Positions 42,898 to 54,550 of a stretch of DNA of 64,000 bases are shown in pieces (position 1 is the first letter of the stretch; each line of letters begins with the position of its first letter). The stretch is from Sipunculus nudus (taxonomy: Eukaryota > Annelida > Sipuncula > Golfingiida > Sipunculidae): contig CM049319.1 of assembly GCA_026874595.1 (NCBI GenBank), positions 17,123,601 through 17,187,600 on the forward strand, written 5' to 3'. The translations under genes were made by a program, and so were the position numbers. The notes below the pieces were generated by a model. It saw nothing but the letters and a program-made list of their open reading frames with translations, searched no databases and was not told where the DNA came from.

Positions 42898-45800
42898 GCT
42901 CAGCTGACTATAAGTCATCTGAGCTATAGTCATGGTCCATTGTCCGTCGTCCGTCCGTCTGTCTGTCCGTCCGTCCGTCCGTCCGTCTGTCTGTCTGGAT
43001 GTCCGTCCGTAAGACTGGCACGTTTCGACACCGTTGGACCTACGAATCTGAATTTCGGCATACAGTTAGATGTCCCCATAATCTCCTACCATGCCAAAAA
43101 TTGGGTCAATAGGACTTCGTTCCTTTGAGATATTAAGGAAAAACCTCAATTTTTTATTAGAAATCTATTTTCACACTTCAGGACTGCCTAATATCAAAAC
43201 CACTCATCTGGTTTTCTTCATATTTACCATAAATATTCCTCTATATAGTTCCTATGTACATGCCAGATATTAAGTCAGTATTGTATAATTTAAAAAAGTT
43301 ATGGGCCCAAACATAATGGACTTTGTAAAAAAATCAGGAAAATATTTGGTCACTTAAGACCAAAAGTGTTAAAGGTAGGGACTTTTTTTCAGTAATACAA
43401 CTTTAATTAATCAAAATTTAATTGTATACCAAAAATTAGATAAAAATTTGTTAATTTTTTTTAAATATTGGCAAAAATATAAAATTGGTACCTTAAATTT
43501 TGCCCAACTTTGGCCATGGCACGTTTTTTTCCTGTTAGTACTGTGGATTTAATTTTCACACCATGTATACATAAGGATTTAATCTGTTAAAATCTGAAAT
43601 TTGAAAATAAAAGCTGCAAAATTAGGTTAGTTATTGAATTTTTTCGAGGCTCTTGTTGTATTCCCTTAAATTGTCAAGCAGTCCACTTTGATGACTGTAG
43701 GTCATTCAGTGCACATCTCTATGCTCCCCAGGCTGTTGACATAATTTTAGATGTCCCCAAAATCTCCTACCATACCTAAAATTGGGTCATTAGGACTTTG
43801 TTCCTTCGAGATATTAAGGGAAAAAAAACTCTGTTTTCCATAAAAAAAAGCCATTGTTACACTTCAAGGCTGCCTAATATCAAAACCACTGATCTGTTTT
43901 TGATCGTATTTAGTATTCACATTCTTTTATACATTTTCTATGAACATACCAAAAATTAGGTCAGTATTGGGTATTATTTTAAAGTTATAGGCCAAAACAT
44001 AATGCAATTTTTTAAAAAATCAGGAAATATATTTACTCACCTAACATGAGAATACCTGAATCTAGAGACTTTTTTTCAGGAATATAACTTTATTTAATCA
44101 AGATTCAATTGTTTACCCAAAATTAGATCTGAATTTTGCAAATTTTTCAAGTTATTAGCATAAATAAAAAATCAATACCTTAAATTTTGTCCAACTTTGG
44201 CACTGTTGATTTAATTTTCCCAGCATATATGCATAAGTATTTAATCTTTTAAAATCTGAACTTTCAAAGGAAATTGATTGGAATGAATAGCTTTTATTCA
44301 TGTTTTCATACACCATGTCAAGTGTTGTTTACATCTAGCCCACCTAGTAGTACAGCCTTCACTTGCATTATGTAACCCACCCCAGGCAGCTTACCTTGGC
44401 CCAGCTTAGCCACTACTAGCAGGCTTCCCCTCTGCCCTGCACTCGTCCCCCCAGCTGGTGCATAAACTAGATGAATGTTATAATTTTTCTGTATTTTATT
44501 TTATTCTGGGACATGCTACATTTTAGATTTTGTATTGAACCACCAGGGTTACAATGATTAAAGTGTACATTTAATTGTGTCCACAGAGTGGTGTATTGCT
44601 GTGAAAGTGTGGATGTTCATGAGATAAGTAATTACTTACTTCAGAAGAGTAAAAACTTCACCAGGTGTGAAATTGACTATTAATTCCAGTAATTAATTAA
44701 AACTGGGATAGTAATTAGCACAATGATATTGTTTGTCCCTCATTCAACCAACAGTGTGTATACTTTATTTGAAAAGATGTTTTATTTTATCAAATTTACT
44801 TTTATTTTATTTTGGTGAATAAAATTAAGCATATCCTGAAAACTCCAATGTGCAAAACTGTTTAATAGTGATTCAAGGAATATTCTTGTAGATGCCATGT
44901 TGTGGCATTATTTTCTTTTAAAATCAGTTTAAACATTTATGATTTAAAAATAATAAAATATATGTGTATGCATAATATGACCCAAAGTTTTTTACTCTGT
45001 ATATATAATGATTGCAACTTTTGCAACAATTCTAATATTTTAACTTATATTTTCAGGTTTTTTAATTAAAAATTTATAAACCTGTAAATAAAAAAATGAT
45101 TCAGATAAAAACTTCTTAATGGAAAAAGTGGATCTGCTTAAAAAAATAGGATTATATATAAACTTAAATGCATTATTCTCTTGAAAGTGAAATAAAGGTA
45201 TTAGTCCATTCTGTCCACTTGCCTGTCCATCTGTAAATTTTCGTATGCAACACAGTATCTCAAAACTTTTACTGTTTTTCTTCATGACAGTCTTGTCAGA
45301 GTATTAGTTTGCAATCATATATTTAGAACTTTACTATAACCAAGTAGGAGGGCCCCTTTCCTCTTAGCTTTTCATATTCTTATATAAATGAAAAACATTA
45401 CAATAGAATATTTCTATATCCACCTTCGTGCTGCCCTCACTTTTCCCTTCTCTGAACCCCATCCCAAAGTCAGCCTCAGTAAGCAAGAACAAGATGAATC
45501 AGATATATTCATACTTTAATATTTTGTATAACTATTCGTCCATAGGTACCTATGTACATGCCAGAAATTATGTCATTATTGTGTAATATGTAGACATAGT
45601 GGGCATCACAATAATGTACCTTGTCAAGACTAAAGAGATATTGTGTCATAAAGTCACATATTCATAAATCACTTCATCAGCATAGTTAATCATAACATCA
45701 TTTCTGTCAAATTGAACGCTTGCAGACTACCATACACTTTAGATCCTTCAACAAATAGCCTTATCATCATTCTACTACTGCTTATTACTGCTGTCATTGC

Positions 45801-46062
45801 ATTCATATTTGCTCAAATATATCACAATTTTCAACCCCTCCTAAATAAATAAAAAATAAACCACTTTATTTGACTCTATTAATCCATCAGTCAGGTAATT
45901 TCATTTATCATTTACTCACATATTACATTACATTCCTTTATAATAGCCCAACATGTACATGATATTCATAAGCTTTATCGACTCGATATAGTATCACAGT
46001 GGAGAAACATTTATAGTCTAATCACGATCAGCTGAGCGCTGTGACCCATGGGTCCCTTGTTT
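42898..46062. mobile_element. Mollusc-type element with GCTCAGCTGA ends and CCGT-rich head
   Basis: Starts GCTCAGCTGACT and has the inverse TCAGCTGAGC at 46,028-46,037, followed by GCTGTGACCCATGGGTCCCT. Right after the start, CATCTGAGCT can pair with the first bases to form a 12-base stem (42,897-42,925). A (CCGT)n/(CTGT)n run follows at 42,950-43,000. The body is AT-rich with no coding frame and contains a 682 bp direct duplication. A hairpin head plus TCCGTCCGT is a layout I associate with abundant molluscan repeats; the element class is unclear to me. Confidence 0.65.
43068..44270 (+). repeat. 682 bp direct duplication inside the element
   Basis: GATGTCCCCATAATCTCCTACC at 43,068 recurs with small changes at 43,749. 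Further shared phrases in order include AAAATTGGGTCA-TAGGACTT, CTGCCTAATATCAAAACCAC and TTTTTTTCAG-AATA-AACTTTA. Confidence 0.85.
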
Positions 46063-46325
46063 GTGTATGTTATAAAGCTATCCAAGAGCTACATTTGTAC
46101 AAAAGTTTTTTCCTGATCGGTCAAACGGTTCCCGAGATATGTGGGTTTGTATGTGGAAACAGACGCACAAATAGACGCTGGGCAAGGAAGGAAAGGTCAG
46201 AGGTCAAAGCGAATTGGTTAGGCACCAGTTCACATGTCACCCGATAATTGGTGTAAGTTTCGGAAAAATCAGTTTAGTAGTCTCAGAGGATTTCTACGGA
46301 ACCGAACGCGGCGGCGGCGGCGGCG
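46063..46325. repeat. Repeat fragment and (CGG)n run
   Basis: GGTCAAACGGTTCCCGAGATAT and neighbours repeat the left edge of the 280 bp array (42,394-42,416). (CGG)n lies at 46,309-46,327. Confidence 0.7.
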
Positions 46326-46327
46326 GC

Positions 46328-49300
46328 CGAACCCGGTCAAAAACATTCGTTTTGGCGGATACAAATATTGCCATATGTGTCTTACCATAAGACTGAGTAA
46401 TTCATGCGTTCTGTATCTTCCATCGTTGCACATTTATAACAAATTTAAGAAGCTGTTTTTTTTCAATTTATATAATTCTACACCAGAAACCACAAGATTA
46501 TGTAACAATTTATATTTAAAATCTGCTACTTTGGCAATTATTTCCCTTTTAACCTTTCTTGAATAAATGTTCTTGAAAATATGACTATTATTTTCTAAAT
46601 TAAACCTCGCCATCCAGATTTATTGGGATGACGGTTTAACAAATTTCTGTTTAACAAAGCAATCATAAAATATCTTTTTCTATAATATATTAATATGCAA
46701 CAATTTACCATTAGCGAGTACCATTTTAATTTTGTGTATATATAAGAATTCTATTTATGTTGCCAAATTAAGTTTTAGGTTTCACTGTTACTGACCATAC
46801 AGTAGGATTGTACATATAAGGATTAGTCGATCACGAAAGCTTAAGCTGTTCAGTGGAAATCCTTAAATTGAGAATATATCATTTACAACAGAAATCATGC
46901 ATGTTTAAATGGAAATCCTAACTGTTAAATGGAAATCCTAACTGTCTATTAATTATATATACTTTATTGTGAGAAATAAACTGTTTGAACTATAGTCCAT
47001 TCTACTAAAGATCAACGTGTATTTGTTGAACTTTTTTTTATGGTGGAAAGTTCTTTAGGAAATGCAGATTGCAAGATACACCAGAAGGGGTAGACAGTTA
47101 AGACAGTGGAACCTTACTTCCATAATATTCAAGAAACATAACTATCTAAATTCAGATTACACTTTACAAAATTTCATCTCACTTATAACAGTTATGGTCA
47201 CTGCTTCCATGCATCATCGGCTTAAGTTGACACCTGATGATTAAATGATGACTTGTAAACACTCTAAAAAATATAACCATCTGAAACAAAAATGGCCACT
47301 CGTGCCGGGACACATCTGATATGACAGATGATTTATTGGAATAGTTTAGACTGAAGTAAAACTGAAACGTTGGGTTTTCATTTATTTTCGAATTCTTGAT
47401 TGCCACGTTAGATCGTTATATCCATTTATAGTCAAAAAAGATGTTTTAAAGAAACTTATCAACAAAACACACACAAAAATATTTACTTGTTGCGGCTATG
47501 ACTACAGAATGTTAGTTTGTTTTATTTTCTGGGTTCGTTGTTCATTCTAAAGACAACGATGAAATATGCTGTCAGTTCGTAGATGAGGGATTAATCTCTG
47601 TTTCGTGCGAGTCATTTTTGCGTCACAATTTTGAAATATTGTACATCCTTATTTCATTGTCACACACTGTATCATGATATTTATAGAAGAAAAAAGTCTG
47701 AAATTCAAAATTTGCATCCGGGATGCCAAAAGGAATAGCCTGACTGAACTTTTGGATCCCATGCTTGCAGAGGACCAAACCAATGTGCCCATTTGATTAG
47801 CTCGTTCAAGATACAGTCTGCAGGTGACAGCACCAATACAGCGACCACAAGTGCGTAAATATTTTATTCCCTTTGATTAAAATCGTAATTGTATACTGGT
47901 AATGCAGGCTTTGTCTGCAGTATCACGCTGAAGTTGATCATATTCTGCTATGTGGTGACAACTGGTGGTTTAAAAGAAAAACACTATCCTCCACTCTTCC
48001 TGCCGAAGTGAAAGGTTCCCAGTTTAAAATCACACACGCGCAGATCCAAATATCCTTCGTATTTAAAATACGGACTACCTGACGTGGGATACCTTTTCTG
48101 TTGTTTCTTCCCTGGATGAAAGAAAATATATATCACAAAAGTCCCCGTCTTTCTAAATAAATTGAAAGAGCAACGTTACATGGCACGATCTTTAAGATGT
48201 CCTGAGCTAATGTTCGGACTAGGCGTTTGGAAATAGTGTGCAACACTCCTACCTTCAGGTTGGCCACAAAACTCAATGTTTGGGACTCTCGTACACAACA
48301 ACAGGAGGTACACCGCTACAGTTGTTTTCCGTATCCCGAAATTAGATTCGCAGACGCACACACACACAGACGGACGGAGACACACATGTCAAATCAGTAA
48401 AGGCAACTTCATAGCAATGACACAAACAGTTAATATATTTAATATAATTTCCCAAATAAGAATGTAGTGAACACCATGGGTGATAATCTATTTGAATGCC
48501 CGAAAGTAACTTTAAACTAAATGAAAGCTGGATTTAAGTACAAAGACTTAATGTTCGACCAGGGCAAAATGCCAGCGGTCGACCGACTGACAAGGACAAC
48601 CTCCACACAGGGGCGCCATCTAGCTATGGCTGAGAATACTAAAACGTGCTTTAATTTGCCGATTTATCTGCACATACCCGCACGTTTTAGACTTGTTTAA
48701 TGAGACGTGTGCCAAGGCCACGTCACACTCCGTTTCCTCTATTATTTTCACCCTGTTTTATATGCTTCAAACAATTATCATGACATCATCGCATTTCCGT
48801 TGTCCTTTTGTGAACGAAGTATAAGTCGTTGGAGTTAACAGCCGGAAAGCACATGTTTTTCACTGATCCGAGCCATATATCATGCAGCACCTTCAGTTGC
48901 AGGGTGTGTTTTGGGTGTCTTTGGGACACTGGATGATGTCTATTTACGCTTTTTTTATCCACTCAAAACAGGCTGCTGCATCAATAAGATATATTGATCA
49001 ACGACATGTTTTCAGTATGGCGAGCCACGATGACATGTCATACACTGAGCATTGGAGAGTTCACTGAAACACAGGTCTGCCTGTGAGAATTCGTTCCAGT
49101 CCGCAGTCCGTGATGTAAATTGGTTGCTGATCATGTTTTTATTTTTCCCGATCAATTGGCCCTAAACAATAGCATCAAGTTCATTGCGTTTGGCGTCTAT
49201 CAACGTGTTCCCGAAATCTTGATGTGTTCTTGGCCTATAACGCATGCACTTATTGTATCGTTTTAAAAGAACGAGAAATTATTTTTATATTTTTTCAGGA

Positions 49301-50584
49301 GGCTCAGACCACCTAGATTAGAAATCCTTTGGCTGTCTCCTGTTCGGCTTATATTCAAATCTAGCACTCCTTATATTTACAATGGCACCCCAGTAAGACA
49401 TGGAATTTTTTTAATCAAGACAGCTGCTACATAGCTTTGATGATGCGGAGATGACATTAGCATCTGTTATCGGCTTCTTCAGTCAGTCATTGTCTTATTT
49501 CCTGACACATTTATAACTATAACTACTGTATGAGTTTTTATACACTTCCTTTGTGGCTGCGCAGAGGCTGCGCTGTCCTGTGGGGCCGACCCAGTACTTC
49601 TGTCTGAACTGTTTTCAGCTACTAGTATATAAAACTGCTTTCCACATAAAGGCTTCTTTAAACAAGTCTTATTGTATATGCGAAGTACGAAGAAATAAAA
49701 ATAAAATTCATGATAGATATGTTTGCATTTTTCTCATCATTAAATATTTAATGGGTACATACAAATGTACTGGAAAGCATGTGCCTGCCATGCTTATATA
49801 CTGTTGTATAGTGCAGTGTTACGCGGGGAGCCATAAAAGCGGACCCAACTGTCTCACTAGTGAAGCTTGCTTTGCTAGCGAAGCGGTGTGTACGCCCGAC
49901 TTGTGCGTCACCAACAGGGGTACGAAACCGGGATCGACCAAAAGTTTTCCCCTTAGCAATTTGTCTTCGTAACAGCAGTCCTGTATAAAGACTAATGTCG
50001 TAATCGGACTATTTATATTATATGAATTAAACGCAAAGTCACACTTAACATGTAGTTTTACATTTACAGATGTTAACCTTGACATTCCACAAAATATCAT
50101 CAAGCGTGATATGAAATCAAATCACAACTCCTGTTCTTTCATATGAGGGGTTATGAAAACATGCTGTCACAAAAAAATTGCACCACTATTCGCACTTGCA
50201 TTCCTTCCGACATAAAACTAGGGAAATAACGTTATAGCTAACGTCTGATACCAATGAAAATTTTCTTGCCGGGGGGGGGGGGGGGTTGAACATTTCGGTC
50301 TGAAACTTCTTCTATCTCCTAGACTATACGTCTTATGCCCGACTTTGTCTGCAAGTCCTATGTTTAAATTGTAATCGGATTCACATTAGACTTTTATATA
50401 CAAATAAAAAGTTTCCTTCCATTCTTACCTCAAATTATAGAAATACATGTATTTACAAATTATAACTTTTATTTTAAATGTCGAATGATAATCATTCACG
50501 GTATTACCTCATTTCCCAGTCAGTGCCATCTAGTGTCGATTAAGTGAATTATTAATACTTGCAAGCTTTCTTCAGTTCGAATAT
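46328..50584. other. 4.2 kb non-genic stretch
   Basis: Read on both strands without finding an exon that I can support. It holds AT-rich sequence, a short CA run near 48,356, a GC-richer patch at 49,815-49,935 with an open frame of no known motif, and a G homopolymer at 50,272-50,286. Confidence 0.4.
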
Positions 50585-50590
50585 TTTATT
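50585..50590 (-). terminator. Poly(A) signal of the syncollin-like gene
   Basis: AATAAA on the minus strand, 10 bases after the TAA stop. Confidence 0.75.
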
Positions 50591-50600
50591 CCTCTCGGAC

Positions 50601-51125
50601 TTAAGTACAGAGGAGGACTGCTGCGATGCACAATGAGTATATAATCCTCATGTGACTTGAGCGTGAACCGGGAAGGCTCGCAGCTTGGGTAGATTTTTTC
50701 GGGGATCGGAGTCCTTTCCCGGTGCACTGACATGTGTAAGAACTGATGATGTCATTCCAGTTGTTCCAGGTCCACAAACCACGTTTGATGATACTGAGAT
50801 TTGAATGAACTCCAACGACGAAAATCCGCGAGGCCCCTTTGAAATCAGAATGTTCCCACGTGGTCAACCGGCAGCCATATTGGACAACAATTGCGGACAC
50901 TTTGTCATTCAATTCATGTTTTAGTTTCGCAACTTTGTCGTCGGCAGACACTGAGAAAGCTTTCCCGCGGCATGATTTGTAAGCGTTTGTGTGATAGTCG
51001 AGATACAGTTTGCCGCAAAATATCTTCCCATCTTGTTTTGACGGTAACTGTGACGGTGAGGGGCACCCGCACACCATGATACACAAACAGACACCAGCCA
51101 ACAAGAACTGCAGCAGTACTCGCAC
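50601..51125 (-). CDS. SYCN-like: Syncollin-like secretory protein
   Basis: The frame encodes a hydrophobic signal-peptide core (VLLQFLLAGVCLCIMVCG) and then a domain with the syncollin pattern in order: FCGKLY, a Cys 15 residues further on (KSCRGKAF), SAIVVQYGCRLTTWE, a Gly/Phe segment, RGLWTWNNWNDIISS and a closing TCQC. Vertebrate syncollin, a zymogen-granule protein of about 134 residues, has CxKLY, SxxVVxxxCxLTxW, RG..xWxNxISxxYCxC at matching places. This protein has an extra C-terminal tail of about 40 residues ending in a hydrophobic stretch (IIYSLCIAAVLLC), like a membrane or GPI-attachment signal. The codon in front of the signal core is GTG (51,123-51,125); no in-frame ATG precedes it before a stop, so initiation is either in an unseen upstream exon, non-AUG, or the gene has lost its start. 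An ATG within the core (residue 17) would spoil the signal peptide. AATAAA follows directly. Confidence 0.78.
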   Translation of the reverse strand: MRVLLQFLLAGVCLCIMVCGCPSPSQLPSKQDGKIFCGKLYLDYHTNAYKSCRGKAFSVSADDKVAKLKHELNDKVSAIVVQYGCRLTTWEHSDFKGASRIFVVGVHSNLSIIKRGLWTWNNWNDIISSYTCQCTGKGLRSPKKSTQAASLPGSRSSHMRIIYSLCIAAVLLCT

Positions 51126-51155
51126 CTTGCCCTGTATATACTGTCCACTGCTCCA

Positions 51156-51161
51156 CTTATA
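51156..51161 (-). promoter_or_regulatory. Candidate TATA element of the syncollin-like gene
   Basis: CCTTTATAAGTGG on the minus strand, about 31 bases before the GTG codon. If used, the leader would be only a few bases long, so the assignment is doubtful. Confidence 0.3.
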
Positions 51162-51169
51162 AAGGGCAT

Positions 51170-51879
51170 TTAGCCTTTTCTCAAACCTAAATTCCTTTTA
51201 GGGTATAATTGCAGACACATGTCCGTGTAAATGAGAACTTAAGCAGCTGGGTTTACAGCTTGTGCTGGTAAGCTTTTCTTTCTGTATGTCAAAATTAAAT
51301 ATTGTGTCGCTTCAAAACGATGCAAACACAAGAGCTTCACATTTGACAAGCCACTTATTTATCTTGTGTACATGTATAATGTGGCGCTTAACATACATTT
51401 CACAGACAGTTCCTGTGTACATTAGCATCCTTCAAATCAACATTCACCATTTGCGTCATGTCATTTAGCCTCAGTCCTGTTAATCGATTATATACTGGTC
51501 TGCGATTCGATTCGGTTGCTGTAGATGACCATAATAATCGATTTGGTGATTGTGGACAATCCCAATATGGTTTTGAGAAGTAGATCTAACTCGACAATAT
51601 ACCTCAATATGTACGTGGATAAAAAATTGCTGAACGGTACATAGACATATGTGATAAAAGGTATATTTTCTCCCACTATTTGTTAATTTTGACTGAATAC
51701 AGATGTTTCTTACTAAATCCATATCTGTACATGGACTAACTATCTCCAGTTCACTGGTGTTATATGTTGTTATTTTTCGTTGTGTGAGTAAAGTCCACCT
51801 GTCCACGTGTCTATGTTTTAAAATAACAATACTGCATGACCAGAGTTCCGATCTTGCACACGCAAACAAAACGGACCAC
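51170..51879. other. Non-genic stretch, nothing recognised
   Basis: No supported exon. A 129-codon minus frame at 51,480-51,869 has no motif. Confidence 0.4.
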
Positions 51880-52015
51880 GAAAGAGAGTATCTTTATTCG
51901 GAAAATTGCGCGGTACGGCTACCAGGTGGCGTGCCTGTGATGTTTATGTTGATGGCATTGCTCGCGCCCAGTGCAAGCCTTTTCCCCTCTTATGTACAGG
52001 AGTAAGCAAACGGTT
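51880..52015 (+). mobile_element. SINE-like dispersed repeat, family 3, copy 2
   Basis: GAAAATTGCGCGGTACGGC, ACCAGGTGGCGTGCCTG, GCTCGCGCCCAGTGCAAG and ACAGGAGTAAGCAAACGG match the other copies. Its left limit is unclear. Confidence 0.6.
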
Positions 52016-52530
52016 TTGGACGGAAATATTCTAAGATATCATTATATTTTAAAGAGAAAATGTTATGTTCCATCTATAATTAACTGGACTGGTCCCTTTA
52101 AATCTTCTAATCCATAACAGCTTATAAAGGATGTCTTTCTTTGTGTAATACCCGAGTTCATTACTGTCATCATGAATAAATTATTAATGTGTCCCTGTGC
52201 AATAGATCAAAACGTTATGAAATTGATATTTAATGCAATGATTAAAATTAATCGATTATTCTATCGATTATTCCGCTATCGTTCGATAATTGGCTTCGAT
52301 TTAGTTTTTATATTATCCATGTATTGTTGCAGTCCAACTTGCCACCCATTAAGAACTCCACATACTTCATAAACGCATAGTAACATCAGATTCGTCCTTT
52401 GTTTGAAATATATTTTTACTTGCAAAATTCCAGCAAAGCTTTAACATTTCCAAACGCACGTAAAATTTAATCTCCCGTGGTCGGCGAAAAAAACGTCGTA
52501 TTGTTTTACGAATAAACAATATCATATTCA
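52016..52530. other. Non-genic stretch, nothing recognised
   Basis: AT-rich, no supported feature. Confidence 0.4.
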
Positions 52531-52853
52531 AAACTATAAATCTACAATCTAAGGAATGCAAGCCTCCGCCATGTTTGGTCTCTATTGTGGGATGCTCCCC
52601 AACCCTTGTTTGCGTGCACGTACTTGGCCCCAGGTCATTCGTGTATAAGTGACTCTCCATTTCTTAATATTGCTTGATGACGTTACTGAATCTGCATCAT
52701 GTGCCGGATCCTCAACAAAATTTAATCGATGCTCAATTGGCCAATTAGCGATATGTCCTGAAAACTTCGTTATTGATTGCTTGAGTTATATTGGGAAAAC
52801 ACACACACACATACACAAACGGGGATGAACGCACACCCTCCTAGCGTGCTTCG
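52531..52853 (-). mobile_element. Dispersed element, family R2, copy 4
   Basis: GGAATGCAAGCCTCCGCCATG, AAGTGACTCTCCATTTCTTA, TGATGACGTTACTGAATC and a CACACACACATACACAAACGG end identify it. Minus orientation. Confidence 0.7.
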
Positions 52854-52989
52854 CACTGTTAGGGGTGAGCAGTTAGTTCTGATGTCAAAAAGTCTTACAT
52901 AGTTGAATGTCTTGCTTGTACAATGTAATCGTCATAAGATCTCTTTGTAGACGACATTTGGTGTAAGTGACAGTGCTCCGTCTTTGACG

Positions 52990-53165
52990 TGATCTTGTGT
53001 CAGAGTCCGGACGACTTGGACGAATACATTCCGGTACGAATGATGGAATGTCTTCGGATAAACCCGGAGCATATGTATGTCGAAATTCAAGGCAATCCGT
53101 ACGCTGGTAACAAAGGAGATACGGAAAATCACACAAATCGCGTCACGCTAATAATATATAGATCC
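52990..53165 (+). repeat. Dispersed repeat, family R1, copy 2
   Basis: The plus-strand frame reads MMECLRINPEHMYVEIQGNP and then NKGDTENH. It matches the minus-strand copy at 8,505-8,650 over its shared part and ends at AATATATAGATCC. Confidence 0.6.
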
Positions 53166-53170
53166 ATTTT

Positions 53171-54083
53171 AAGTATAGTGCTATGCATAAAAATCTTATT
53201 GACGCTAAGAGATTGGGCGGAAATTTTTTTCGGAGAAGTTGATATGATAAACGAAATCATTTTTATATGAAAATATATTATGTTGAACATCGCTATTTAA
53301 AATGGCCCTCCGAGCCCTTCAACCGACCAGAAAAGGAACCTGTTATCTTTCATGATAGTACAGTAGCGCTGAGACGTGTTCTCGACAATTGCATTTCTAT
53401 TGTCACACACAAAATATGAGCACTAACATCGTCGGGTAATCCCGCTGCGCAAAAGTTCGTGGTTTCATTTAATGGCTGGATTTTTTTTTTTAAATCACGT
53501 ACTCCCAAAGACCATTCCTGTTTGAAAGCTTAGCCAATGTTTTCGAGTGAGACAGTCACTGCATTCATGTGTGTGTAAAACCCGGACCCCACGGACCCCG
53601 GATCCCGGTCCCCAAGAAATATATGTAATTTTTAAAACTCTCATGGTAATTTGTCCAGATATTTTAGCAGATACGTATCTAAAGACATATTTTATATTAT
53701 GTTTGGATAAAAACATAAAAAATAGTCTGTTTTGCACAAAAAATTGATAATTAACACTTACGGACCTCACGAATCACCCGCACCCCTTTTACTCGTTGTT
53801 TTACCATTTCTTTAGTTCTTTTTTTAGCATCACGTTAAGCCATAACACCCATGTGATTTATTATTGTGTTTTTATCGGCATTTTTACATTTTTGTCTCTG
53901 TTTTTTATTCATAATTCAATATTTGCTATTTATTCATTTGTGTATCGTTTTCAAAAAATTAATAATAAAAACATTTACAAAATCATTATTTTGGAACTTT
54001 GAGTTGTCTGAAATGCAACTAATCAACAATTCCTTTTGGTAATTATATTTTTGCCAACTTTAAATTGCTCAAAAATTAAAAAG
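53171..54083. other. Non-genic stretch
   Basis: A GC-rich patch at 53,580-53,615 (GGACCCC/GGATCCCGG-like) is set in AT-rich sequence. No gene supported. Confidence 0.4.
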
Positions 54084-54354
54084 TATGGTTCTCAGGCACT
54101 TTTTTCTGATAATCAATGAGGGCGGGCGGTATTTTATTTTTGACCTATTTTTTATGTTTCTATAAAAATGTCATATGAGCAGGGATAAGCATGAAAATAA
54201 CAGGTTTTTTTTTTTTGCAAAACACTTAAGGCACTACATAACAAAGGAAATCGTATCAAAATTGTATTATTTTATATTCTTGAAAGATGAAAATCAAAAT
54301 AAAATTGTTTGATGCGGGGGTTAAAATTGACGCGGGCGGTGTATGAGAACCATA
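54084..54354. mobile_element. 271 bp MITE, copy 1
   Basis: Ends TATGGTTCTCAGGCAC and the inverse-like TGTATGAGAACCATA; interior contains AAAAATGTCATATGA and TGATGCGGGGGTTAAAATTG. A sister copy is at 56,022-56,281. Confidence 0.8.
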
Positions 54355-54550
54355 CCTTTTATTTATTTTTTTATTATAAATTTTTTTTGCCTTAGTTATA
54401 TCTAACAAACACAGGTCTCGGCAGGTGACCCATCCATCGTCGCAGTCATGCTCCAACAGATACAGAGCCTTATGAATTGGACATGATGTGTCTCCCGTGT
54501 CGTACATGGCAGATCAGACGGCGGCCTACCCGTGTCCATATTTATAAACC

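Noticed and set aside
42898-46062. CRISPR-like spaced repeats in the GGTGGCGCC and 682 bp repeat region
   Set aside because: Units are long, few and diverged; these are eukaryotic tandem repeats, not a CRISPR array.
49553-49972. 139-codon plus-strand frame with several Cys
   Set aside because: Starts from a non-ATG codon, spans unlike base compositions, and has no motif or splice context.
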